In this document: piece after piece, positions 46,735-53,978 of the stretch
Position numbering within the stretch: position 1 is the stretch's first letter
How the letters are laid out: each line of letters begins with the position of its first letter
Origin: Paenibacillus sp. W2I17
GTDB taxonomy: Bacteria > Bacillota > Bacilli > Paenibacillales > Paenibacillaceae
DNA length: 64,000 nt
NCBI RefSeq assembly: GCF_030815985.1
Contig: NZ_JAUSXM010000001.1
Location: 1-64,000, forward strand
Reading direction: 5' to 3'
Position numbers and translations under genes: made by a program
The notes under the pieces: model-generated
What the model saw: only the letters and a program-made list of their open reading frames with translations
What the model was told of the DNA's origin: nothing
Database searches by the model: none

Positions 46735-46764
46735 TTGATAATGAAAATTATTATCATTTATAAT
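46735..46764 (+). promoter_or_regulatory. Promoter with Fur box of the second AraC-SBP gene
   Basis: TTGATA (46735-46740), 18-base spacer, TATAAT (46759-46764). Between them TGAAAATTATTATCA (46742-46756) matches the 7-1-7 Fur consensus at 13 of 14 symmetric positions, and a second overlapping TGATAAT half-site starts at 46736. Fe-Fur would cover the promoter. Confidence 0.78.
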
Positions 46765-46872
46765 AAAGGTACATTAGTGAACCTCTGCTACGCATATGTT
46801 ATTGGATGTGTGGCAGAATGATGACCTTGTAAGGCCTTTGTTCCGGGTGAGGTTGGGATTGGAGAGTATTCG

Positions 46873-48846
46873 ATGCAATTAGACGAACAGATGAAATGCT
46901 GGAATCATGCCGCTGTTAAGGTTCTGGATATACGCCGAATCGTTATGGAGGCAGGGGCACAACTGAGTTCCTACACACTTCCGGCAAATGGTTTTATATA
47001 TACGATTCGAGGATCGGCTGTGCTTCAGTTGGATGGACAAACATACAAGGCAGAGCGGTTCTACATGCTTCATGGGGCCAAAGGATCTTCACTGGATATC
47101 CAAACCAACGAAGATTTCGAATATATGCTGCTCTATTACAGAGCATTCCTTGCCTTTCCTAGTTATCGTAAAAAGTGGTTATTGGCACAGCCGGAAGTTG
47201 CACCGTTCTCTTTGCAATATGGATTTGCACCGAGTAGTCCGCTGGGGTTATTACGTTACCTTGATGAGCTTGAGGGTGCATGGATTCAATCTGGCAGTCT
47301 GGATCTGCTTCATACAAAAAGTTTATTTTACCAGTTCATTCATGAAATGATGGTTCAGTTGGCAGAGCAGGAGATCAAAACAGAGCTTGCTGACCCGGTG
47401 AAACAAACACTTCGTTATATACAGAACCATTATAGGGAACAGGTCACGCTTGATTTCCTGGCTGAACAGTTCAACTACAGCTCCCGACATTTATCCATGC
47501 AATTCAAACGACAGACGGGTTACAGTCCCATTGATTATTTAATTCAGACTCGAATCGCCAAGGCTCGAAATCTGCTTGTACGATCTGATGCAACGCTGAG
47601 TGAAATTGCAGCAGAAGTGGGTTATTCGGATGTGTATTATTTTAGTCGTATCTTCAAAAAACATGTGGGGATCTCTCCGATTCAGTATCAACGAAAGATA
47701 AGAGAAGAAGCGAGAGCAGAGGATCGTCCATTGGTAATCTCTGAATCGTCCATTGGCCGAAGATGGAAGTCGGGATATATTGATTATGAGAATCATTATC
47801 AATATATAGACGGAGGGTCTACACCAATGAAAAGAAGAAAAACAAGTTCCAGTATGATTATGGTTGCATTATTGAGCATAACGATGCTCCTCGCAGCCTG
47901 CTCTCCAGGTACAGTAACAACACCAACAGCTGGCGAAGGAACGGGTGCCAGTTCCAATAACAGCAGTACGGCAGTATCATCAGATACAGGAAGCCAGACG
48001 AACAAAGACAATGAAACACGCACGGTCTCAACGGTTAAGGGTGACGTAGTTGTTCCAGCGAATCCAAAACGGGTTGTTGTATTGTATCTCCAGGGGGATG
48101 TCGTCGCACTTGGAGTTAAGCCAATCGCTACCTCAGATGTATATGACGGAGCTGCATACAAGAGTGAGCTAGAGGGTGTAAACGCATTGGGTACCTGGTT
48201 TGAACCGAATCCTGAAGCAGTCATTGATCTTGATCCGGATCTGATCATTGTTCCTTCAGAAGAGACATATACGTTATTAAAAGATATTGCACCTACGGTA
48301 TATATTCCGTATGAGAAATTGACTACAGAAGAGAGACTTCATGATATAGCGAGTATCTTTGGCAAAGAGCAGGAAGCCGAGACGTTACTCACCAATCTCA
48401 ACAACAAAGTCGAAGAGAGTAAAAAAACTCTTGCAGATGCAGGCATACTGGACAAAACAATCTCCATTGTGGAGGGCGGTTTGAAAGGTATGGTTATAGT
48501 GGAGAGCAAACAATTTGGCCGTGGATCTCAGGCGGTATATGAGTACTTGGGAATGAAAGCACCTGAAGTCGTACAGAAAAAAATCGACGTGGTTTCGGAC
48601 GCGGCAGGCTCCACGATCTCCATGGAAGTCCTTCCAGAATATATCGGAGACTATGTGTTTCGCTCTGTCTATGAAGGGGCAGATAACTTGACGGATAATC
48701 CAATATGGAGCAGCATCTCTGCGATCAAAGAAGGTCGTCTGATTGAGATTGATTTCGATTTCTTCTATTATTCGGATATCTATTCAATTAATAAACAACT
48801 TGATTTTGTCGTTGAAAAGCTGTTGGCGGCACCAAGAGCGCAATAG
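46873..48846 (+). CDS. AraC regulator fused in frame to an iron-siderophore binding lipoprotein (copy 2)
   Basis: The 657-codon frame repeats the layout of the gene before: sensor-like domain (residues 1-150; SYTLPANGFIYTIRGSAVLQLD), two AraC helix-turn-helix motifs (about 170-270; FLAEQFNYSSRHLSMQFKRQ; LSEIAAEVGYSDVYYFSRIFKKH), a linker of about 48 residues, then at Met319 a lipoprotein signal peptide with lipobox LLAAC and a siderophore-binding domain with the same RTVSTVKGD entry motif. The two copies are clearly paralogous but diverged along their whole length, so the duplication is old. Fur-controlled promoter upstream. No permease nearby. Confidence 0.88.
   Translation: MQLDEQMKCWNHAAVKVLDIRRIVMEAGAQLSSYTLPANGFIYTIRGSAVLQLDGQTYKAERFYMLHGAKGSSLDIQTNEDFEYMLLYYRAFLAFPSYRKKWLLAQPEVAPFSLQYGFAPSSPLGLLRYLDELEGAWIQSGSLDLLHTKSLFYQFIHEMMVQLAEQEIKTELADPVKQTLRYIQNHYREQVTLDFLAEQFNYSSRHLSMQFKRQTGYSPIDYLIQTRIAKARNLLVRSDATLSEIAAEVGYSDVYYFSRIFKKHVGISPIQYQRKIREEARAEDRPLVISESSIGRRWKSGYIDYENHYQYIDGGSTPMKRRKTSSSMIMVALLSITMLLAACSPGTVTTPTAGEGTGASSNNSSTAVSSDTGSQTNKDNETRTVSTVKGDVVVPANPKRVVVLYLQGDVVALGVKPIATSDVYDGAAYKSELEGVNALGTWFEPNPEAVIDLDPDLIIVPSEETYTLLKDIAPTVYIPYEKLTTEERLHDIASIFGKEQEAETLLTNLNNKVEESKKTLADAGILDKTISIVEGGLKGMVIVESKQFGRGSQAVYEYLGMKAPEVVQKKIDVVSDAAGSTISMEVLPEYIGDYVFRSVYEGADNLTDNPIWSSISAIKEGRLIEIDFDFFYYSDIYSINKQLDFVVEKLLAAPRAQ
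47787..47801 (+). promoter_or_regulatory. Fur box inside the fusion frame (copy 2)
   Basis: TGAGAATCATTATCA matches the Fur 7-1-7 consensus with one mismatch. It is read as ENHYQ and stands ten bases before the SD GGAGGG (47812-47817), the same distance as in copy 1. Confidence 0.75.
47827..48846 (+). CDS. Iron-siderophore binding lipoprotein from internal start (copy 2)
   Basis: The nested frame of 339 residues starts at ATG 47827, nine bases after GGAGGG, exactly as in copy 1. It begins MKRRKTSSS, a hydrophobic MIMVALLSITMLLA stretch and lipobox Cys, then a Ser/Thr-rich tether and a substrate-binding domain (KRVVVLYLQGDVVALGVKPIA; EAVIDLDPDLIIVPSEETY; IWSSISAIKEGRLIEIDFDFFYY). Inferred ligand is a ferric siderophore; specificity cannot be read from sequence. 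Independent synthesis is suggested by the SD and signal peptide, not proven. Confidence 0.7.
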   Translation: MKRRKTSSSMIMVALLSITMLLAACSPGTVTTPTAGEGTGASSNNSSTAVSSDTGSQTNKDNETRTVSTVKGDVVVPANPKRVVVLYLQGDVVALGVKPIATSDVYDGAAYKSELEGVNALGTWFEPNPEAVIDLDPDLIIVPSEETYTLLKDIAPTVYIPYEKLTTEERLHDIASIFGKEQEAETLLTNLNNKVEESKKTLADAGILDKTISIVEGGLKGMVIVESKQFGRGSQAVYEYLGMKAPEVVQKKIDVVSDAAGSTISMEVLPEYIGDYVFRSVYEGADNLTDNPIWSSISAIKEGRLIEIDFDFFYYSDIYSINKQLDFVVEKLLAAPRAQ

Positions 48847-48941
48847 TAAAGAGCAGATGTGTTCGTAGAATTTTTGTACAAGAAATGTTTGTTTTTTAGC
48901 CATTGTATTTTGATAAGATTACCATTACACTAGGATTTAAG

Positions 48942-48962
48942 TGATAATGAGAATCGATATCA
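48942..48962 (+). promoter_or_regulatory. Fur box upstream of the ycgT-like gene
   Basis: Two overlapping 7-1-7 sites (TGATAATGAGAATCG and TGAGAATCGATATCA) each match the Fur consensus at 11 of 14 positions. A possible promoter TTGTAT (48903-48908) / TACACT (48926-48931), spacer 17, lies just upstream. Confidence 0.65.
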
Positions 48963-49005
48963 AATACTCGATGTTCTGGATCGAATTAACGGAGGTATTT
49001 TTAAT

Positions 49006-50043
49006 ATGAATCAGCAGTTGGAACTTTATGATGTAACCATTATCGGCGGTGGCCCTGCGGGCATGTACTCTGCCTTTTATAGCGGCATGCGAGATATGAA
49101 GACCAAGTTGATTGAGGCACGTGACAGATTGGGCGGTCGCATGCTCTTTTATCCGGAGAAAATGATCTGGGATGTCGGGGGTGTGACGCCAATTCTGTGT
49201 GAAGATCTGATCAAACAATTGGAAGAACAGGCAAGAACTTTTGAGCCAACCCTCGTATTTGAACAACAGATCGAAGGATTCGAGCGTCAACCTGATGGCA
49301 CAATTCTGTTAACTTCTGCAACAGGTGAGCAACACTGGACACGTACCGTCATTATGGCAATCGGATATGGTATATATAAAATGGCCAAGCTGGAGCTTGA
49401 AGGTGCAGACCGTTACGAGGTTAGCAATCTCCACTATACCGTGCAAGAACTGGAGCCATTCCGTGGTAAACGCGTGTTGATCTCGGGTGGAGGCGACTCT
49501 GCTGTGGACTGGGCGAATGAACTGGAAGCCCTGGCAGAGCAAGTTACGGTTGTGCATCGTCGTGACCGCTTTGGCGGGTTGGAGCGTAATGTACTGCGTA
49601 TGAGAGACTCCTCTGTAGATGTCCGTACACCTTACGCGGTAGAGACCTTGCATAGTATGAGTGGTGATGTGATTGAACAGGTGACCATCTCACACGTGGA
49701 CACAGGTGAAACTGAACTGCTTGAAGTCGATGCTGTCATTGTAAACCACGGCATGAAGAGTGACTTTGGTCCAATCCGGGATTGGGGACTTGATCTTGGC
49801 GAATGGCATGTCACTACAACGGAGAGATTACAAACCAATATTCCTGGTGTTTTTGCCGCAGGTGATTTTGTAGATTATGGCAGCAAACTGTACCTGATTG
49901 CGGGTACTTTCACTGATGCAGCTCTAGCGGTAAACAGTGCGAAGCTTTACATGGACCCTGAAGCAGAAAAAGTCGCTTATGTTTCTTCCCATAACAGTCG
50001 CTTTAAGGAGAAAAATAAAGCCCTTGGTGTTGTAGAAGAATAA
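49006..50043 (+). CDS. ycgT: Ferredoxin/flavodoxin-NADP+ reductase, YcgT/YumC type
   Basis: The 345-residue flavoprotein belongs to the thioredoxin-reductase-like FNR class. It has the FAD motif [20 protein letters not shown], the NADPH motif [17 protein letters not shown], and [28 protein letters not shown] near the C-terminus. The CxxC of thioredoxin reductase is absent, as expected for this class. In B. subtilis the paralogue ycgT is Fur-regulated, and a Fur box lies upstream here, so it probably supplies electrons for iron release from siderophores or haem. ATG 49006 follows ACGGAGG. A terminator follows. Confidence 0.88.
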   Translation: MNQQLELYDVTIIGGGPAGMYSAFYSGMRDMKTKLIEARDRLGGRMLFYPEKMIWDVGGVTPILCEDLIKQLEEQARTFEPTLVFEQQIEGFERQPDGTILLTSATGEQHWTRTVIMAIGYGIYKMAKLELEGADRYEVSNLHYTVQELEPFRGKRVLISGGGDSAVDWANELEALAEQVTVVHRRDRFGGLERNVLRMRDSSVDVRTPYAVETLHSMSGDVIEQVTISHVDTGETELLEVDAVIVNHGMKSDFGPIRDWGLDLGEWHVTTTERLQTNIPGVFAAGDFVDYGSKLYLIAGTFTDAALAVNSAKLYMDPEAEKVAYVSSHNSRFKEKNKALGVVEE

Positions 50044-50067
50044 ATGTTTACATTTGGATACGAGTAA

Positions 50068-50103
50068 GATGACTTCGGGTTAATCCCGAAGTCATCTTTT
50101 TTT
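50068..50103 (+). terminator. Terminator after the ycgT-like gene
   Basis: GATGACTTCGGG pairs with CCCGAAGTCATC, followed by seven T. Confidence 0.9.
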
Positions 50104-50249
50104 GCATAAAATGGGTAATAAGAAGGCATAATTTCAACAGATACAATGGTTGCAGAATTGAATATACACTACCAAATGTCTATAATAAGCCTGAGAAACA
50201 TTAGAATAACATCAAGATACAATAACTAGATCAGAGTGGAGTGCAGCGT

Positions 50250-50900
50250 ATGAAAAAGGGATCACAGCCACAACGAGGTTTCACCTTCATCCAGCGGTGG
50301 TTCAAACGATCTGATAAAAAAAAGATCAAATGGTCTGAAATGTATCTCGCACTGGCGGGCGCGCTTCATCGCTTGTTGGTTGAAGGGCGGCGTGAACGTT
50401 CAGCAGCCAAACGGCTGCATCAGGACTTGCCCATTAACGCGTTGGGCGAATTGAAGCTAGAGCCAGGGGATATTGTGTACACGCCAAGCTCGGAATCAAC
50501 GTATTACGCCGGGCATATGGGCATTATTGGTCTCGACGGCAAGGTGTATCATGTGCACCCTTATGGGCCTGTATTTGCTGATTCATTAGAGTGGTATCTC
50601 ACACGGTTTTATGAAGGTGATCGCTTCATTGTATTCCGTTCCAGATTGAATGAGGCAGGAATGAAAGCAGCCGGGTGGGTACATGACCATTACAAGCAGG
50701 TAAAATTCTACCGTTTGCAGACCAATCTGCGTAGTATTGAGCGCAATTACTGCTCCAAGTTTATATATCAGGCCTATCAGTTCACATCGGGACTGGATCT
50801 GTGGAGCCGCAAATTTACCCGAATGAATCAGGGTTATATCTATCCATTTCGAATTGAGCGCTCATCAGAGCTGGACGTTCTGGGAACTTTTTATAAATAA
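50250..50900 (+). CDS. YiiX/permuted NlpC-P60-like protein
   Basis: The 216-residue protein has a basic N-terminus without signal peptide, then a region with the permuted papain-like layout: LEPGDIVYTP, AGHMGIIGLDGKVYHVHPYG with the candidate catalytic His, and later RNYCSKFIYQAYQF with the candidate Cys. That order (His before Cys) marks the YiiX/YebB-like branch of NlpC/P60 proteins, whose members are linked with lipids or amide substrates. Substrate unknown. ATG 50250 follows GTGGAGT. Monocistronic. Confidence 0.75.
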   Translation: MKKGSQPQRGFTFIQRWFKRSDKKKIKWSEMYLALAGALHRLLVEGRRERSAAKRLHQDLPINALGELKLEPGDIVYTPSSESTYYAGHMGIIGLDGKVYHVHPYGPVFADSLEWYLTRFYEGDRFIVFRSRLNEAGMKAAGWVHDHYKQVKFYRLQTNLRSIERNYCSKFIYQAYQFTSGLDLWSRKFTRMNQGYIYPFRIERSSELDVLGTFYK

Positions 50901-50906
50901 GTCTGG

Positions 50907-50965
50907 AACCGACTAAAATACTGTTCTTCCGAAAAAAAGGAGAGCGGGTTCTGTCGGTTTTTTTT
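50907..50965 (+). terminator. Probable terminator after the YiiX-like gene
   Basis: AACCGAC pairs with GTCGGTT over a long loop, followed by T-run. Confidence 0.5.
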
Positions 50966-51129
50966 ATATGTGTAGAGATTAAAAACAGGAAAAACGCTCA
51001 AAACGTCGAATAGATTATGAGATAGGCACGCACAACTTGGAATCGTATACATAAAAAAAGGCGAGATGATTTTTAGCCCAGAGCACAAAAATGACTACGA
51101 AGTAGACGGACAAGAGAGAGTGAAGCGAG

Positions 51130-51345
51130 ATGAAATGGCCGGGCTTCTTACAACGATTCCGACCGAACAAAAACGTGGTTAAGCTATCGGACTATATCCC
51201 AAAAAAGGAAAGGAGGCACTACTGTTCCATATGCAAGAAAAACGTTAAATCGGTTGTGCATTATGCGGCTCCACAGGGAAATGTTTCAGGTGTATGCAGT
51301 TCTTGTAAGTCTTTGGCGGATGAACGAGGAATGTTTCCCATTTAA
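51130..51345 (+). CDS. Small zinc-ribbon protein
   Basis: The 71-residue basic protein carries two CxxC pairs, YCSICKKN (residues about 31-34) and VCSSCKSL (about 55-58), the layout of a zinc ribbon. The rest is basic and polar; no known family is recognised. The SD is weak (GAGTGAAG). Possible roles are nucleic acid binding or protein bridging, but nothing in the sequence decides this. It precedes another CxxC protein gene in the same direction. Confidence 0.65.
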   Translation: MKWPGFLQRFRPNKNVVKLSDYIPKKERRHYCSICKKNVKSVVHYAAPQGNVSGVCSSCKSLADERGMFPI

Positions 51346-51434
51346 TAAGAAGAGATGCGCTCAGGAAATAACAATTCTTTGATTTATGCGCGTTTTTGTA
51401 GTACATTAGCAAATGTATTCGAAGGAGGATTCTA

Positions 51435-51911
51435 ATGTACTCAGGTAGACAAGACGATACTTTATACATCATGACCTACACCTTAAACAGCGGTATCAAG
51501 GGTACGGTTCCACTGTCTAATAAGCAGATTATTGAGTGGCTGGATTGCTACAGAAATGAGAAGCGCTTCGTGACCGAAATTGGCAAGGAGTTTTTTGGAT
51601 TGAATGCAGGATTGGTAGCAGACTTCAAGGTTCAAAATCATTTATCGGATTATCAGCAGACCATTATGCCTACACAACAGCAGGATAACCTGGAACGCTT
51701 GTCCAGTGCTTATAAATCAACCGAGTTATTAATGAAGATTGATTGTAAATGTGGCACGGCTTATGTGACGGAATCCCCATACAAGCGCACAAAATGGTAC
51801 TGTACAAAGTGTAAAGAGATTGTATTTTTGGATGCCAAAAAAGGAATGGTGGAAACGTCGCGTGGTGACGCTTACTACATGACCAACAAATATTTTGTTT
51901 CCCGTGACTAG
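51435..51911 (+). CDS. Hypothetical protein with C-terminal zinc-ribbon-like motif
   Basis: The 158-residue protein is not recognised. The N-terminal 90 residues are soluble (LSNKQIIEWLDCYRNEKRFVTEIGKEFFGL). The C-terminal part has CKCGTAYVTE and WYCTKCKEIVFLD, i.e. CxC/CxxC pairs about 20 residues apart that could bind zinc. A strong SD (AAGGAGGATT) precedes ATG 51435, indicating real translation. It has its own terminator. Confidence 0.7.
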   Translation: MYSGRQDDTLYIMTYTLNSGIKGTVPLSNKQIIEWLDCYRNEKRFVTEIGKEFFGLNAGLVADFKVQNHLSDYQQTIMPTQQQDNLERLSSAYKSTELLMKIDCKCGTAYVTESPYKRTKWYCTKCKEIVFLDAKKGMVETSRGDAYYMTNKYFVSRD

Positions 51912-51929
51912 CGGGAAGTGACTCTGGAA

Positions 51930-51955
51930 GCATCGCTGCGAAGCGGTGCTTTTTT
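51930..51955 (+). terminator. Terminator after the zinc-ribbon-like gene
   Basis: GCATCGCT pairs with AGCGGTGC (one G-T wobble), followed by six T. Confidence 0.85.
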
Positions 51956-51977
51956 GTGCGAATGTTTGCTCTATAAC

Positions 51978-52002
51978 AAAAAAAGCCCCAAGGGGCCTTT
52001 TT
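51978..52002 (-). terminator. Terminator of tdk
   Basis: AAAAAAGCCCC pairs with GGGGCCTTTTT; read on the minus strand GGCCCC/GGGGCT is followed by seven T. Works mainly for tdk. Confidence 0.75.
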
Positions 52003-52028
52003 GGAAGATATCTAAGATCTTTTAGAAA

Positions 52029-52628
52029 TTATGATGAGCATTCAACTTTGTGAGGAGGAATGAAGCAGCAACGACAGCGTGGCTCGTAAGCTTCTGAATC
52101 GCCAATCATGACAACAGGACCCAAGGTAACAGGCTCCCCATTGACGATACGTTGCGTAAAGGCTGCATCCGGGCTGCCACATACCGCACAGAAAGCCGAG
52201 AGTTTCTCAATGTCATCTGCCATGGCAAGCAAACCACCGACATATCCGAATTCCTTACCACGGTAATCCATATTAAGTCCGTCCACAATGACATGTTTGC
52301 CACAATACGCTAACTCCGAGACAAGTTCCATAATGGCACTGCTGAAAAATTGTACTTCATCAAATGCAACAACATCAGCATCTATGGTTTGGTTCAAGAT
52401 CATTTCTACGGATTCCGGGGTTAATTGCCGGGGAATGGAATGGGCAGGGAGTTGATAACCAATTCGGCTTACGATCTCGTCCTGGGCAAACCGATTATCC
52501 TCGGCTGGTTTGTAGGCCACAACCTTTTTACGGCCAAATTGTATTAATTTCTGACAACGGCGAATGAGTTCACCGGATTTTTCACTGAACATGGGTCCAG
52601 TAATTACGGTAATACGTCCTGTTTGCAC
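52029..52628 (-). CDS. tdk: Thymidine kinase with unusual P-loop
   Basis: The 199-residue type II thymidine kinase phosphorylates thymidine for dTMP salvage. Visible are VVAFDEVQFF with the catalytic Glu, the lasso region DGLNMDYRGKEFGYVGGLLAMAD, and four zinc Cys in CAVCGSPDAAFTQRI and CRCCF. The P-loop reads ITGPMFSEKSGELIRR. The family normally has GPMFSGKSEELIRR, so Gly and Glu around the Lys-Ser are exchanged and the Walker Gly is Glu. GTG 52628 is chosen as start (GAGAGGAG ten bases upstream), giving the standard family N-terminus. Confidence 0.92.
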   Translation of the reverse strand: MQTGRITVITGPMFSEKSGELIRRCQKLIQFGRKKVVAYKPAEDNRFAQDEIVSRIGYQLPAHSIPRQLTPESVEMILNQTIDADVVAFDEVQFFSSAIMELVSELAYCGKHVIVDGLNMDYRGKEFGYVGGLLAMADDIEKLSAFCAVCGSPDAAFTQRIVNGEPVTLGPVVMIGDSEAYEPRCRCCFIPPHKVECSS

Positions 52629-52804
52629 GGTGCTGCTACTCCTCTCACATACGGGATTCAACAAAAAAAGCGACCTTTACAGAGTACCACAAAATCTTTG
52701 GAAAGAGCCAGAACTAATCTGCGCAGCTTTGTGTTACTATATGGATTGTTAAGGTATTGGTTACGGCAGCTAGTTAACAGGAGTTGTGAAAAGAGGTGTT
52801 TAGT

Positions 52805-53017
52805 ATGAGTGAAGCATTAACATTACTTCAAGAGCGATATGAAAGCCTGAAAGAACAGGGATCTCTAGATGAAGCGACGCAGGCGTTATTTGCAGAACTG
52901 TTCGCAGAAGCGGAGAGACTGCAGGCAAGTAACCTTACCTTGCGTAGAACGATCTTGAAGTCTTCTTCCAAAGAATCACGTATGTCTACCAAACTGCGGG
53001 ATGCCTTATACGAATGA
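52805..53017 (+). CDS. Small helical hypothetical protein
   Basis: The 70-residue protein is predicted to be almost wholly helical, with a heptad-like acidic stretch (LLQERYESLKEQGSLDEATQALFAELFAEAERLQ) followed by a basic tail. AGAGGTG precedes ATG 52805. No family recognised. It lies between divergent tdk and convergent channel gene, so it has its own promoter. Confidence 0.65.
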   Translation: MSEALTLLQERYESLKEQGSLDEATQALFAELFAEAERLQASNLTLRRTILKSSSKESRMSTKLRDALYE

Positions 53018-53025
53018 CCCGGAGA

Positions 53026-53373
53026 TTACTCCGGGTCCTCTTCTGTCTTTAATTTGCGAGGGAACAGAATACCTGCTGTAATTCTGGCAATCATGGCAAA
53101 GGTGAGACCAATACCTGCAAACATGTAGATTACGGTAAAGGCTTTGCTGAATCCGGTGGTTGGCACAAACTCAGGATGTCCCACCGTAGTCAGGGTAACC
53201 GCACAGAAGTATAACGCATCGATCCAGTGCAGACCTTCAACACGAGTGTAAAATAAAGTGCCTGACAGCAACGTTGCTGCCGTTAACGCAAACAAAGCCA
53301 GAAACTTGGGGTCTTTGAACGCATGGAAAATGCCTTTGAGCAATCGTTGTAACGTGATTAGAAATGATACCAT
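53026..53373 (-). CDS. Two-helix potassium channel-like protein
   Basis: The 115-residue protein has two transmembrane helices (about residues 24-44 and 82-104) around a pore loop, as in KcsA-type ion channels. The filter reads TLTTVGHPEF in place of TVGYGD: Tyr to His and Gly to Pro. Similar TVGHPE filters exist in a known branch of bacterial two-helix channel proteins, so it need not be defective; ion selectivity is uncertain. No regulatory RCK domain. It ends nine bases before the end of the small helical gene on the other strand. Confidence 0.85.
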   Translation of the reverse strand: MVSFLITLQRLLKGIFHAFKDPKFLALFALTAATLLSGTLFYTRVEGLHWIDALYFCAVTLTTVGHPEFVPTTGFSKAFTVIYMFAGIGLTFAMIARITAGILFPRKLKTEEDPE

Positions 53374-53423
53374 GATGATCCATCCTGTCTATGTAAAGTA
53401 GGCGGTGTGTTGTATAAACGCAC

Positions 53424-53456
53424 AAAAAGCCCGGACTCATGGAGTCCTTCCGGGCG
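53424..53456 (-). terminator. Terminator of yqzF
   Basis: On the minus strand GCCCGGA pairs with TCCGGGC and five T follow. It includes the end of the coding region. Confidence 0.75.
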
Positions 53457-53748
53457 TCTCTGCTTTTTCGGGTACACTTTTGGACCGGAAACGGGGACCT
53501 ACATAATTACGCTTGCGGTCACGGAACAGGATCCAGCCTCCCAGAAAACTCATACCTGCGGCAAAAAGGACAAGTCCACCGCCAAAGGAAAGCCACTGGA
53601 ATCCTGGTGAAATCAGTTCGTTCCCGTGCTCGGCATAATATAGGAACAGGGCATCTTTCATCATCAGAAAACCCTTCATTGCCATTAAACCGGGGATGAC
53701 CAGAACAACAATTGCCAAAAATCGCGCAAAGACCAATCTTGTATTCAT
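53437..53748 (-). CDS. yqzF: DUF2627 membrane protein YqzF
   Basis: The 103-residue protein has two or three hydrophobic segments (LVFARFLAIVVLVIPGLMAMKGF, WLSFGGGLVLFAAGMSFLGGWILF) and a basic tail (FRDRKRNYVGPRFRSK), which fits DUF2627. In B. subtilis yqzF also lies beside the bkd operon. ATG 53748 (after AAAGGG, ten bases) is preferred to ATG 53754. Function unknown. Confidence 0.85.
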   Translation of the reverse strand: MNTRLVFARFLAIVVLVIPGLMAMKGFLMMKDALFLYYAEHGNELISPGFQWLSFGGGLVLFAAGMSFLGGWILFRDRKRNYVGPRFRSKSVPEKAETPGRTP

Positions 53749-53978
53749 GAGCATTATACCCTTTCTGCCAAAGTCGACATTAAATAAAGGTTACGCTTAC
53801 AGATCATACCTGATTCCATCATAGCTTGGAATGCATAGGCTGTCCATGTGTGATTGGTTCAAACTTTGAGTTGACCGCTCAAGGAGAGTACAATGGCATA
53901 TAGAGGGTATAAGCTAAACCATGATTCAAGCCATCATAAATTATATTGAAATTTGATTCATAGAGGAGAGCATGAGAG

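Noticed and set aside
53755..53978. Sigma-54 promoter for the bkd genes, as in B. subtilis
   Set aside because: No GG-N10-GC type -24/-12 element was found upstream of lpdV.
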